A DNA stretch of 64,000 nucleotides, from the NCBI RefSeq assembly GCF_018139145.2, contig NC_059481.1:5630368-5694367 (forward strand). Direction: 5' to 3'. Below, piece after piece: positions 25,492-38,363 of the stretch. The notes beneath the pieces are model-generated. The model saw nothing but the letters and a program-made list of their open reading frames with translations. It made no database searches and was not told the origin of the DNA. Origin of the DNA: Gymnogyps californianus (lineage: Eukaryota > Chordata > Aves > Accipitriformes > Cathartidae). Position 1 is the stretch's first letter. Each line of letters opens with the position of its first letter. The position numbers and the translations under genes were made by a program.

Positions 25492-27180
25492 TGGCCTTAG
25501 GGCCTTTTCCAAACAAATGTCCTGACTGATGCTTGTTGAGGCATTTGCAGGTATCCAGGATTACGCAGAAGCATGAGTAGCCTTGAGGAGGAGAAAAGGT
25601 CACAAGCTTACTCTACAAAACAAGAAAAAAAAAAAAAACCCAACATTTTTTTGCTTGTTAAAGTAGTAGAAATTCTTCTTTGCCTTCATATTTTCTTTGT
25701 TAGTGGATGTTGTATCTTCCATGTTTAACAGCAAATTAATCTTTTCTCTGTCAAGAAACACTGTCAATACGAGCGCAAGTATAATAGGTAATTTACATAA
25801 TGGAAGAAAATCTCAGAAATAAAGAACAACAAAAGGTTGTTTTCTTGTGTGTTATGAAGTGAGTGTCTGTAAGACATTCAGAAGGGTTGAAAAATTTCCA
25901 CGTTTTGTCCTGTGACATCTGTGAAGCAGGATCCTGCAGCTCAGGGGTTGTACAGAGTCTTGGGACATGGCCATACGCAAAGGGATTCTGTGATCTGCAT
26001 CCATTTAGAAAAGGCAGCATAAAGACTTCATTGCCAGCATAGATGGAACACCGCACAAATTGCCCAAAGGTAGAGTATGATAAAATATCACGAGCAAGTA
26101 AACGTTGTGCGGTTGGGGGAAATAGGGAAGGGAAATTCTGGTCAAAAGGAGGAAAAATACATTTATCTTCCCTCGCTAATCATCTGGTGTTCCCTTCTTT
26201 GAGTTAGTGTGGTGTTATGAAGATGCATCAGATCAGGTCACTGGTCCATCTGTTCATCTCTGGCAGCACCATTTCGGAAGAAGATACAAAGACCCTACAT
26301 AGCAAAACAGTTCATCTCGCTCTGCTGACAGGGAGTATATTAATTATCTACACGAAGTCCAAGAGTTTCTCCTAATCTCTTGGCCTTTGTGATAACCTGT
26401 GGCAATGAGTTGTGCCAGCTGTTATGTATATTCAGCTGGATCTCCTCATGTTCTTTCCCATGTGAAAGGATAAGCAGGTATATATTCTGTACCTTTCATA
26501 AACTGCCAGCATTTCATATGGATTTCTGTCCTATCTGATAACTTCTCTTCAGAATTAAGGTGCCCAGATTTCTTAAGCATACATGAAGTTTCCTACAGTG
26601 AAGTTTCATAATGCAACCATTATGAATTTTGGGGTTTGTTCCAGCTGCAAGCAGAAACAGCCCTTTGTAAACTTTTTTCTGAGTGACAAACCTTAGAATG
26701 AGGGAATATGTTCCTTAAAAGTGGTATCATGATACTTTAGCGTTTTTATAGTTGAACCCAAAATGTAAAAAGAGCACAGTAAGTATAAAACTTGTTCCAC
26801 TAGAGACTGGGGTTTTGCCTCTGGTTTCACTTCTCTCCTAGCATCAGTGTTCTTCCTCCCTACTCTCCTTCTCCTACCTTGTTTTTCCTGCCCTCCTTCA
26901 AACCACACTGTGCACAGAATGCCAGAGTCATTTCATTCTGGTCAGCCTTTCTTAAGGAGTCTATGCATCTGGACTTAAAGAACAAGGCTGGCTGTTCCTG
27001 GAGGCCAGAATAGGTGAGGCCTGTCTCTTTAGTTCAGAGAAAAATCCTGCTTACCAATGTCTCCTTTTTTGTACTTGACAGCACCTTCTCAAAAATGTCT
27101 TCCGCACAAAAGTAGAAGCTAAGAGGAGTGGTGTTATATGCCAAGGGAGCAGGGGAAGGAGGACTCAGAAATCCAGGCAT
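25492..27180. other. unique non-coding DNA
   Basis: An A-run lies at about 25625-25640. The rest is unrecognised sequence with no supported gene. Confidence 0.45.
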
Positions 27181-27185
27181 CTGTT

Positions 27186-27343
27186 AATAGCTCTGTGACC
27201 AGATTTTTATGTGACTTTGTGAAAGGCTTATAACCTGTCTCTGTCTCCCTTTCTACTACTGGAAAATGTGTAAATAATACTTTTCTCACAATGGCTTCTG
27301 TGGCTTCATTGAGGCTTAATTAGTAGATGCCCACAAAGCATGG
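27186..27343 (+). repeat. MIR-like SINE
   Basis: Motif order matches MIR: agctctgtgacc; a degraded gtgactttgtg; taacctgtctctgtctccct (cf. TTAACCTCTCTGTGCCTC); 'tggaaaatgtgtaaataata' (cf. TGTAAAATGGGGATAATA); then 'gaggcttaattag' (cf. GAGGATTAAATGAG) and 'cacaaagcatgg'. The relic is old and diverged. Confidence 0.65.
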
Positions 27344-30300
27344 AAAAAAAAATTGCTGTGTTTTTCAGAGTTAATTGCAGTGATGTGCTTAGCGATGCCA
27401 GAAGCCCATAAGCTCGCCCTTCTGAGAATGGTCTGTATTGGCTGCTGCCAAGTGTTTTCTTCAGGTCGCAAATTTATGAAAACTCACAGCTGAATTTCTT
27501 ATGTTGAATATTTTGAAAGATTTAAACAAACTGCTTATCTTATGATCTCTGTCTATCTCAGACAATTAGTAGTTAATCCAGGATCTAGCAGAGGAAGTCT
27601 CTTTTCTTCCATCTGGTGATATCCATTATCAAAGTTAACTTGAATTTCATTCCAAAAGGACAACTGATCAGATCACCAACTTACATGGAACCCCTTATAC
27701 TGTTGTTAGTTTGTTGCAGGTGTGCGTGTGCAGGCAAGATAACTGCAATTTCTTATGCAGTTACTCAGCTTTCTGCATTAAATTTCCACTTTGAGAATGT
27801 CATTTTGGGCAGATCTGTTGGTTGTCAGAAACCTGCCAGAGCTTGTCATCCTCATTGGTGTCTAAATGTCTTAGGGTCATCTACATTACCTCTGGAGGTT
27901 TTGGCTATGGGTGTCTAGATTCTATCTTGACAGTAGTACAGCAGGCAGGTAGACGCTGTCGGTGGCCATGGCCAAGAACAGCGTGATGAGTGGCATTAAG
28001 TTCTGCTCCTGTGTCAGGGCAAGTGCATGTGCAGGAAGAAACGTGCCTTTTTTCCAACCCTTTCCTTTGCTGTTGTTGAATGTTACTTTTCATCCCAAAG
28101 CATAATCCCATCTGCTCTTCACCTTGGCACACCCCGCCTTTCATGCTGCTTTCTGTTCCTGATTTGGGAGTGCAAGTCCAAGTGTTTGGATCCCCACAAG
28201 TATTCAGGGATCAGCAGTTACCACCTATGTGAAGCAGAGGGAGTACCTATGGAAGTAATTAATATGGATGTTTCCAAGTGTCTCTTCTTGGCTCTGCTTA
28301 TAGAAAGCATTGGAATGCATCGGGGTATGCCTGTTTCCCTGCTACAGCTACTTTCAGGGAGTGGCAGGTTTCTTGAATAGCTGAATAAAATAAAAAGAGG
28401 AGGAGGAGGAGGGTTTGTCAAATGCTCCAGGGTGCTCTTCCAATACAAAAGTCAGGAAAGACACAAATTAATACAGTGGAGAAACCTGTGGAGCTTGCTG
28501 TAATCCTTGTGAAGTAATTTAAGAATAGTCCTTTGAGTTTCAACCCAAAGACTTTGTCACTGGTAACAAAGGTTTGCCTCCTGAGGAGACCAGTGTGATG
28601 ATCACTGCTAACTAAAAGCTACTGTCGGAGCTGTGATGTGTATGAGACTGTTCTTGCTTTCTACATTTGAAGGAGGAGGAAGAATGGCGTTGCTGATATT
28701 ACCCATGTGCTAACAGGGGTAGAAATGGTGGCTTTTTATAGCAATCACTATATAGGATTTCTCCATACTAAAAAATGTAACAAGGGCTATACTAGGTCAA
28801 ATCAAGCCCAGTATCCTGTCTCAAACAGTAACCATATGTCTAAACCATTTAATATCAAATCAGACATAGTCATTTTAAATTCAGTATGAGCATTCTGAGG
28901 AAATGGAAACTTCCTCTTTATGAAACCATTCCTCTAATTCCTTCTGTGTGTGTTCTTTTAGCACATTCAGAGGCTCTCTGATGTTCGAGATTAAATTAAC
29001 AGGATTCCCCCTGCTGTTTCTATTGAATTCAGTTAATATAATGAGTTTATTGTTAAATTAAACAAAATAGAGCCTGCCATGTGGCAGAAATACCACGGAG
29101 ATCCCATAATTTCCACCTAATAACTAGTGTCTGTAGTATGGCGCTATAACTTAAATGGCGGAGAGTATGTGTCTGTCAGACATGTTAAGTACTTTTTATG
29201 AAAATTTTGTTTGGACACGTAATCGGTCATAAAAGCAATGTGCCTGTGGCATAGCCAATAATTTTATCTCTAGTACAGTAAATTGATTTCCATGTGGCTT
29301 TCTTACTTTACCTGTGTATGCTTAAAAATTATCAAGGTGTTTCCATGACTCGGATAACGTGTATTGTCTTACCTGTTGCTAAATGCAAATACTTTTGAAG
29401 AGTTACAGCTTAGACTGCTGGCTCAGTGAAATGATTCGCTCTGGTGTTTATGATAATACAAGTGGGTTCTTGGAAGGGGTTGGGCCATACCTTCTGGCAG
29501 CACCAACCGCTGCCATCCCTGCTTATACAGCATCTATATTTTTATGTTCCTTTCTACACCACTGCAGTTCCGTCATGTCATATAAGGAAGTTTTGTCTTT
29601 TTTTTTTTTTTTTTTTAAATTAGATTGTTTTGTTCTGCTATCTGTTACTTCTCTGCCTATAATGCTCATTATCCGTAACCTCTCTTACGGTTTTTGTGTG
29701 TGTGCATGTCTCCTTTTGTGGCCAAACGCAAAAGCTAGCTGCAAACAAAATGTTTGTATATTCTCATGTTAATTCAAGTACCAGAGCCCTGAGGTCCTAG
29801 GATGATGTCTATCAGTGACTGCAGGATTTGTACAGAGTGAATGTCACTATGGAGCATTATACTTGGTTGTTTCTTAATTTAATTTTACACACTCTTGTTC
29901 ATTTTTTTTCCTGCTGTTTTCTGTAATGTGCCTGTAAGAACTGCAAAGATTTTTAGCCTTGAGGCTTGTCCAGACCCCGAAACATGCAAGACTTAATTTT
30001 GCTGTTTGTTTTACTTGGTTCTGATCTCAAAATGAGACGGGCCTACTTGTGGGTTTGTAGGCGTGTTTATATTTTGAGAGGATTGTAGGGTTTGGATTTT
30101 GGCCCATCACTAATTGAAATCCCATTAAATTTAATGCCTGCTTTTGATGAATTTAAGCTGTTGTTTGGTTGGTAACTTAACTCTGAGACATGGGGCTTTG
30201 ACACTTCAATAAATGCTTGCAAGGCATGCGCCTGTGTGGATCAAAACCCAAGATGATTGCATAAGCCCCTATGAAATGAAACTGCTGAGTTACTGCTGAT

Positions 30301-30980
30301 GCTTGCTCTTAGATGAGAGTTTATTTAACGTTTGGAAACTAATGCGTAGCTAATGTCATTACCATTCTTTCAGGCTTTATTTTTATAAAATATAAAAAAA
30401 AAAACCCACTACACCAAAACACTACTTCTGGAAAGTTATTTTTCTTTCCTGTAAAAGACCTCCACAGGTTAAATATGTTTTACAATTTTCCATCAGTTGA
30501 GTGGCACAGACTATTAAATGTTAACACTAGAAGGTTGCTATTCCAGCTGCTAAACCGTTTGAAACATTAAACGTGATACAGGAAGTTGTTTTTCCAGCCT
30601 CTTAAGTGTTTCTAAATGTTCGATAGATTTTTTAAATTCTTGCCTCTCTTGCCCTCCCCAGAAATCCATCTGCAGCTCAGCTGCTCACAACAGTCTTTGC
30701 AATTGAGGCCTGTTTAGATTTTGCTCATGAAACCAAGTGTGAAATCTGTGGCCACAAGCCAATCCCTGTCCCATAAGGCTGAGGTAGCTGAAGTCTTCTC
30801 AGAAGCCGAAAGAAAATGAAAGAAGAAAACAAACCTGTGTATTTATATAAGCAGATCTCTGCAAGAATGGTTTTTGTTTAAGTATGGATTATTTGCAGGT
30901 CATCTCCAGGTGATTCAAATGCTCCTGTAAGGTTCTCTTCTCCTCTTGACAAGTTCAGTGCTGCTGAGAGAAGAGTGTGC
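27344..30980. other. unique non-coding DNA
   Basis: No supported gene. A T-run of about 20 lies near 29597-29617 and an A-run near 30392-30403. Open frames of 100-129 codons (27616-27918, 28027-28380, 29383-29772) have no recognisable domain or splice context. Confidence 0.45.
28396..28412. repeat. (GAG)n microsatellite
   Basis: A short run of about five GAG/AGG triplets. It accounts for the proline run in a minus-strand open frame here. Confidence 0.75.
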
Positions 30981-31130
30981 AAAGTCAGGATGCCAGGGCT
31001 TGCTTCTATTGCTGACTTGGTCACTGATCTGCTGGGTGGCCATGGGTGAATCATCTTACCTCCATTTGTCTCAGTCCCCATATGTAATTGGGGTAATATT
31101 TTGTAATCTGATTATGTGAAGACAGCTTGT
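30981..31130 (+). repeat. MIR-like SINE (well preserved)
   Basis: This is the clearest MIR relic. The order is: agtcaggatgccagggcttg (cf. AGTCAGGAGACCTGGGTT); ctattgctgacttggtcact; gatctgctgggtggcc (cf. CTAGCTGTGTGACC); atgggtgaatcatcttacct (cf. TGGGCAAGTCACTTAACC); tgtctcagtccccatatgta (cf. GCCTCAGTTTCCCCATCTGTA); then attggggtaatatt. The relic predates birds as a group, so it marks old, slowly evolving DNA. Confidence 0.75.
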
Positions 31131-31298
31131 TGGGAGAAGTAGTTACAAGTTGCCTTGCATTATGGTGATTTGGAGTGTAAGGTTAAAATCACAAGTGCAT
31201 GATAAATTGCAGCAACCCATAGAAATTTGTTATGTGGCATCCTCAAAGGAGCTTGTACTCCATTTGAAGTACTAAATGTTTTGTCTGTAAAGTAGTAT

Positions 31299-31396
31299 TG
31301 TAAATTCTTCAAGGCAGGCATTCATTCATCTTGCACTGGTACAGTGACTAGCTCAAGTGCAGCCTCAGCATGTTACCATTAATAAGTAAGTAAGTT
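31299..31396 (+). repeat. L2-like LINE 3'-end relic
   Basis: The sequence gtaaattcttcaaggcaggc is followed by attcattcatcttgcactgg and 'acagtgactagctcaa', ending in 'aataagtaagtaag'. This follows the L2 3' end (GTAAGCTCCTTGAGGGCAGG, then the CAGTGCCTAGCACAGTG area, then a short-period tail). Confidence 0.5.
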
Positions 31397-33670
31397 TTTT
31401 CTGGTGCAGATCTCCAAATAAGGAGAGGCTCCTGAGCCTGCTGGTAAACAGGATAAGTAACATGGAGAATTTTACACTGTCTTAGTGCTGAGAGATTCAA
31501 TTGTGTTTTATTTTTCTCAAAAACTTTCTCACCAGACCAAGTCTATCAAATAGCCTTGCCAATTCCTTGCTATTGCCATGGAAATCATACTGTTTTGTTG
31601 CTTGAAAATGGCGTACTCTATTGTGTGCGGTGCGATGATATGAGCATTTACATAGGAAACCACAGTGCAGTCGCAGAACAGAAGGAAGTTTTGAATAGGG
31701 AATGTTTTACAAGAGATCTCGGAGCATGGATGCCTGCCCGCTGACCTGCTGAGAAGACCTGTAGTTCCATACATGCACCTACTTCCATCTCTTGGTGAAG
31801 TTTTTGCCCTTTAAAGAAACTTCCTTGGCCCCATGTGGTTGGTCACAAGTGGTCAACAGGCCCATAGCTCTGTTTCCTCTTTGAGAGGAAATGTCAGGTC
31901 CTTTCCTTTCTCTCAGGATTTAAGGAGTTTTATGGGTTCTTTTGCCCTTGGTCCTTATTCATTCCTTCTATATTTTTCTTCTCTCTTTCAAGCCTTCTTC
32001 CTCAGCCTTTAACAAGGATCGCTCTATGTGGCTCCTTTTACTGTGGAATTAGGAAAGGGGCCAAAGATGCTATTCTTACTTTGTAAGGCTTTGAAGGCAA
32101 GGGTGGGTGAACGGTACTACTATGGCCATTGTTTTCTCTCTTCATTTTCTTTGTGGGTTTTGTGTGTTTGTTTTTCTTCCTGTTTAGGGAAGAAATAGTA
32201 GTAGGTGGAGCAGCATCAGCAGGTGAAATATTTATTTGAGGGAGAAAACAGCCTCAGTAAATGTGATGACTGGAAAGGGAAGTAGGCACAAGGTACTGCA
32301 TGGGCTCTTCTCTGCATGCTGTTCCCTGATAAGAGGCCATTGGCTCAAATGAGGATAGACAGAGAAGAGCTTCTGAGCCAAACTGGGACTCCTGGCAAAC
32401 AACAGATCAGGCTGAAAATACCACTTCGAGTTAGAGACAGTGATACAGTTGGAGGTGTGACAACCCACACAGATCAGTTTGAGCAACTGTGCTGGGGAAA
32501 GTGTTGATTTTTATCTACTGTTAAATAAGACAACATGTCTAGCTCTAAGACAGGAGGAAGGATGGAGTCGGTATGAGGAGCAGAGGGCATGAATAAGAAA
32601 ATCCTGCTCCAAGGTCACCTTTTACCACAGGGATGGGAGATTGAAGAGGACTTTCTTGCTGCTTTTGATGGCTAAGGGCTGTTGCAATCCTGGCAAGTCT
32701 CAGGAATGGTTCAGGAAGATCTGCTGCCATACCTGAGGCAGACACTCATTTATCTGAGACGCTGTACTCCGACTGCTAACAACCAGCTTAAATTGGCTTA
32801 TTTTTTCACATTTGTCACAGAGCCAGCCACATTGTCTCAGCTGTGCCTCTCTGAACAGGGAAGTACAGACCCAGAAAAAGTTTTGGAGTCATTATTCTTA
32901 TGCATTTCTTCCCCCCTCATCTCATCCTTTTTTTTTTTCTTTTTTTCCCCTCAACTATGTTTATAACCTTTTCCTTTGTTATATAAATATATGGTTTTAT
33001 ATAAATATCTAAATATATCACTATGTAAATATCAATATATATATAAATTTTATATAAATATAATAAATATTTCCTTTGTTACCTTGAAATCTTGGAATTT
33101 TTCCAGTCTCTTCTCCTGCAGGTAGATGCTCTGTCCTGACAGTATCTTGTTATAATATCCACTGTTATAAAGCTGAAATTACCTAACTCTTACATACTCT
33201 AAATCCCACTGGAGTATCTGCCCTTGTTAAAGTCTAATACCCTTACGGCACCAAAGAGGGTTCTCTGCTGGAGTTGGAGGAGGGAATGAAGTAAAATGGC
33301 TGATGAATCACTCCCTGTTGGGGTGATGATGTTTGAGTTTTAAGTCTCGTGAGCTCCTAGCCCTCTTCTTCCCACAAAGGGATTTCTGTCAGGCCCTCCA
33401 CAAGGAAAAGTTCTACCAGGAAAGTTGATGAACCCCTACTCGAGCAGTGTGGGAATAATATCAATAAAGACCAACACTGCTGCTGTGATCTGACACCTTC
33501 CCCTGCCAAGCACTGTGTTGTCTCCTAGGTCTGGGACTGGTATGTTAACTGGCTTCTGGTTTGCACCAGAAGAGTGCTTTTGTCACTGAAAGGCCATGTA
33601 TCCAGCACATGATATTACCAGGTGGGACAGTTGTAGGTGTTTGCATGTCACTTCATGATGGGTACAGGTG
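31397..33670. other. unique non-coding DNA with T-rich and AT-rich tracts
   Basis: No supported gene. T-rich sequence lies at about 32926-32947, followed by the AT-rich tract listed separately. Confidence 0.4.
32980..33070. repeat. AT-rich tract with TATATAAAT-type repeats
   Basis: About 90 bp are composed almost only of A and T, with recurring atataaatat units and a TATATATATA core. It is prone to unwinding or slippage and is not informative as a promoter. Confidence 0.85.
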
Positions 33671-33685
33671 TACTCAAAGACATCT

Positions 33686-33780
33686 TCAAGTTAGGTGACT
33701 TGTCCCAAGTCACCCAGCAGGTTAGTGACAAAGCCAGGAATACTATAGGAACCTTCCTGGGCCCCAGACCAAATGCTTCT
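33686..33780 (+). repeat. MIR-like SINE (3' half, well preserved)
   Basis: Taggtgacttgtcccaagtc, then acccagcaggttagtgaca and aagccaggaa, match MIR (AAGTGACTTGCCCAAGGTCA, CACAGCTAGTAAGTGGCAGA, GCCAGGA). The tail with 'ccccagaccaaatgcttct' corresponds to the GTCCAGTGCTCT region. Confidence 0.75.
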
Positions 33781-36055
33781 GGGCATTATCTAAAGATTAG
33801 AATATGCTGAGCCTCCTTTTCAGCTCATTTTCCAGGGGTCAGCAAGTAGCAGTCACAAGAGTCAACAGATAACAGAAACGTTAATTATTTTATACTAGAT
33901 AGCATTTAGAGGGTGTAATGTCTCTAGTGGTGCTACAGGTAGGAGTGCATTGGTTTTTCATCTCCTTAGTAGTTTGTTAGGATTTAGCTTACCTCTACTT
34001 GGATTGCTGAATATTTTCACCTGTGAATGCTGTCTCTCTGAGACCTGGAATGTCCACTGATGTCTTAAATGGTTTTTATTGATGCTGTTTGGCTTGTTTC
34101 AACTGTGGGAAAACTAACCCTGTTGGTTGTCCATAAGATCATTGTGGAGCAAACAATAGAACATGTCTGTATTTGTACTATCAATAATCATTTCTCAAGG
34201 AAGAATTTTAAATGCAAAATCTATATCACGCTGGTTATACTTGCAGCCCCCAAATAAGTAGGGTCAATTGGTTGCTGCTTGGGCTGAAGACATTTCCAGG
34301 CTGTGCTTTCTCCTTTTCCCCTCTCCAATAAATTTGTGTATCCGTGCCCTGGTGATGAGACAAGAGCCACTGCGTTGCTGCAGAAACCCTTTTCAGGGGA
34401 AAAGTCAAATGAAAAATATACATAAGAAAGAAAAAGTGAATTGCTTCTGTTCATAACAGCCAAAAATCAAAAATCAGTTTCTGACGATGAAAGGTGCAGA
34501 TGCCCCCCCAGTTTGCATCAGTTGCTCCAAAATGGGGAACTAACTATTTGGGGTTTGATGGTAAAAGAGAAAGTTCCTCCTCGTCTCTGTGGATGTAGTC
34601 AGAAATTTCTAACGTCTTTTGGGAAGAAATGTTATCATGCTTTAAAGCAGTAACGTTTCCTATGCTGTAATAGCTGGTGAGTGAGGTAGTGGTAGAACTG
34701 ACAGAATGATCATACTGGTCATGTTTAGAGACAACAGCTGTACAGCTGGAAGAGTTGCTAAAACAAAACAAACTAAACCATTTGTAGAAGCAAATCCATT
34801 CATGTGCTTAGGAGCATTTGCCATGGAAGATTTATGCTGCACGTAGTACTTAGTTACAGGTGCTGCGACTCAAATGTCACTCAGTCATACAGTCAAGCCC
34901 AAGTTTTGACATCATGTTGAATGGTCTTTAGAAAGCTGTGTTATAATGACAGTTGATAACAGAAGTTTCTTCATGTGGAAAGCACTGTAATACAGGTACC
35001 CGGAGCTCGAGATTTATTGGTAAAGTCAATCTAACTATAGAGGAACAGTAGTAAGAGATTCTATTGTGTTTCTTCTCAGATTATTTCCATCACAGTTGTG
35101 CCCCAGCAGCATTGATGTGCTTCAAATGCCACTCTTCTGTCCTTGAAAGCACCTAACACTTTTCTTTTACAATTCTTAGTGGCTATTTTGGTTTCTTAGT
35201 CTCAAATTCTTGTAAGTAAACCTTTTATACTTTATACAGATAAACTTAGACCAAGCACAAATGAAATGTACCATTGTTAAAAAATAAAAATTAGGTAACT
35301 TTAAGATGTACACACACTCTCACTGTGTCTGTCAGGTAACAATTGCGGTTTTTGTCACAGATGTTCTAATTCAGTAGTAGGTATGTAGAGGGATGGCTCC
35401 CAGGGGATGTTTTTACTGACAAAAGTCCTAAAATCATAATGTTTCAACCCAAACGACTTATGAGTTGTGAAATACAGCTCAGTATTGTTGGATGCACTCA
35501 ATAGCCAACAGTTTTCTAGTAAAGATCTCTGTTAAATAATGGGATTTTTTATGATTTTGTTTTTGTGTGGGTAAGATCCTTGTAGGACTTTGCTAATTAC
35601 AGCTAGAAATTGAACTATTCTACACAACATTTGTAATGAATGTTTACAGTTACAGAGGAAAAAAACATTTTGATTTCTTCAGTAAAGTGAAATTCTTCTT
35701 TGAGAGATTGTATTTTAAACAATCTTCTCTTCTAATTAAGGTGATCCTGAAAGCAGTTGATTTTCTGAATGAGCATGTATTAGTAAGGATCTCATTCTGG
35801 AGTTATTCCCACTCCTAAGTATATGCTTGACAGTCTAATTTGTGTTTCAGTTTCTTTGCTATTTTTATAACTTGTTGCTAGAACGTTGCACCGGTGGCAA
35901 ATCACTCATTTACTGGCTATTAGTGATTACATTATTAGCCAGCCAGAACACACAATGAATATAATATGGCTTGAAAGCAATTGTTAACAGAAATGATGGA
36001 ACATGCCAGCTGTTAACCTGAAAGGGTGGTGGTTCAAGCCTACCCAGGGACGGGT
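33781..36055. other. unique AT-rich non-coding DNA
   Basis: No gene, RNA gene or recognisable repeat seen. Open frames reach at most 80 codons and occur on both strands. Confidence 0.45.
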
Positions 36056-36057
36056 TC

Positions 36058-36137
36058 CCCTTTCCCAGCCCACGGCAGCGGGGTTGGAACTAGATGATCT
36101 TTAAGGTCATTTCCAACCCAAACCATTCTATGGTTCT
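36058..36137 (+). mobile_element. CR1 LINE 3'-end fragment
   Basis: The sequence ggggttggaactagatgatc, then tttaaggtcatttccaaccc and aaaccattctatggttcta, is the standard CR1 3' terminus with an ATTCTATG-type end. About 80 bp remain, preceded by a 'cccagcccacggcag' block that also fits CR1 (CTGCCCACGGCAGGG). Truncation at the 5' end is typical of CR1. Confidence 0.9.
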
Positions 36138-38208
36138 AATTTGTAATACCAAGGTAATAAAGGAACCTGTTGTATCATATAAGTAAATGAAAGTTGACTT
36201 AAAATGTAAATGAACAATGGTTTGGAATGATGTGGGAGAACACATGCTTCGGAAGTTTTTATGTTTAAGGGAAGGTCTTGACAATAGCATTTGCAGAGTT
36301 GCAGTGAGCTGTGGTGGTATCTGGTGGGCACCCCTCCTTCACTTCCCTTTGGGATCCTGCTGTCTTCTGGGTGGGGGAGTGGGACCAGGCAAACAAAAAG
36401 TACTTCTATCAGGTCCTGGCGCAGGGTGAAGGGATGCGCACAGCCAGGTTTGGATCAGGCCTCCTGAAGGCAAGCGTTTTGCTCTTTTTGATAGCGTTTT
36501 GAAGAGAACACCCTGTTCTTATTACAGCCCTAATTATTGGCAAGGATTTGTACTAGGTGCCAGGGGAATTACTTGTCTAAATCCTTTTGAAAAATCTATT
36601 TAAGTCCATTCACAGTAAAGTCTGATTTTGTTGTTGTCCCTGTTACAATTTCTGGCAAAGGAAATCAGTGCGGTTTAAGATTCAGTACAAGGGAATGAAA
36701 AAGATTAGAAAGATGTAAAACATTAGCGATGTGGAAACATGGAACAAGTCTGCGCAGCTAGCAGTGCAGGCAAATACTACATATGAGCAGTATACACACA
36801 TGGTAAGGAGCAAAATGCCATGGAAACAGAACTTTGGGAACTCCTTACCAATTCACTCATTTTCCAAACTCTTAATAATGTTGTAATAGCTTCTGTTAAA
36901 GCTGACCTTATGAGGGATTGGTAGAGAAAAACATAATTACCACAGATCTATAATAGTCCTGCATATTGTAGGCTTCTGAATACAGATGACAGAAGCATGA
37001 CCTTTGTGTTTACTGCTGTTCCACAGGACATGGCACCTTTCTCAAACGTCATTTCTAGTTGTGTACATGCAGCCTGGAACAGATAGGGTCAATTGGCTGT
37101 TGCAGAACATAGCCAAAAGACAGGGCTCATAATGAGATGGATGCATGCTGAGGTGAAGAGCTTCTTCAGGCCAAACTCCTGCTCGCCATGAAAACTGTGA
37201 CTCTAAGGTGGCCAATAAAATTCATTTTGTTCATATTATTTTGATCACTTCGGGTGTGGTGGCATCAGATAGCATCTTAGAATTGATCTTGACTGTTCAA
37301 ACTTTCTTGTGGGGTGGCTGAAACCATAAAAGCTCCAGTAGTGTCAGCTGGGCTTGCTGTATTACTCAGCAGCGTAGAAGAGTCCTTGAAATTCAGGCAC
37401 AGTTTGCTTGAATGGTGGAGTCCACTTTCTTCATCCACTTTTTTTCTTCTGTGTTGGGATATACAGGATTCTCATCATTACGAGAAATTACTTTCTTTGG
37501 TAGGAAATGGATATAGTGAAAGTTACAATAGAGTAACACCAGTTATGCTGCAAAGACCTTTAAAAATTAGCTCTTGTGCAAACTAAGAACTATCAAATAG
37601 AGGGAACTATTTCTAATGTGTCTGTTTTTAGTAGCACCTACAGTGTTTTATGTACAAAGAAAGCATAAAATCTGCTTCTATTTATAGTGTCACTTAAACA
37701 CCCCTGGAAGTAACAAGGCTGATTACAGGCTGAAAGAGTGTGCTTGATGGAACAGTCTTTTCCATTTTCTTAAACATGTAAAATCTGGAGGAAAACTTGA
37801 AGCACTGTAGTCTAGTCGTCTGACACAGGAATAGGCTAAAGACCTTCGGAATTTTGGCTGTAAATAGGATTATTTACCCTTTCCTACCTCAGAGGACAGA
37901 GTTCTTTTCAGAGCTTTTGAGGATGTCGTATCTTAAATCGATACTGAATTTTTATATTAAATAGTATGAAACTATGTGACAGTGGCCATGAACTGCCTTT
38001 GAGAATGTAGCATTGTCTGGGAAAAGCTTTTCCTTTTTCTTCTGATATTAAAAATAATACGTGTAGTAGAGCTATTCTGTAGAATTGTTCATGTCGACAT
38101 TCCAGCACGTGGATTGTTCAAGCATGTGCTTTCACCAAACACATGGGAAATTAACATTTATGGGAGAAAGTAAGTGTAGTAAATATTTTTCTCCCCCTTC
38201 TCTTTCAG
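36138..38208. other. unique non-coding DNA
   Basis: No supported gene or transposon. Open frames reach at most 90 codons. Confidence 0.45.
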
Positions 38209-38349
38209 AAAATAGATTCTGCCAAACAGCATGCAGCTCTGTATAATCCCACTGTTCTGTGGTCAGGATGTCAGCTGGAACAGTGGCAGAAGGGGAACTT
38301 TAAATTCTTGACGGCATTTGCTGGAAAGTCTTTTTGGAAGATTATTTAA
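38209..38349 (+). other. open segment behind a strong splice acceptor (possible exon)
   Basis: The pyrimidine tract ctcccccttctctttcag (38191-38208) is a textbook 3' splice acceptor. The frame beginning immediately after it is open for 46 codons to TAA at 38347-38349; the residues include KIDSAKQHAALYNPTV and end GKSFWKII. I recognise no family, and I see no good donor before the stop, so this would be a terminal exon. A family-2 LTR begins only 14 bp after the stop. Chance is quite possible for a frame of this length. Confidence 0.2.
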
Positions 38350-38363
38350 ATGTTATTTTCTCA

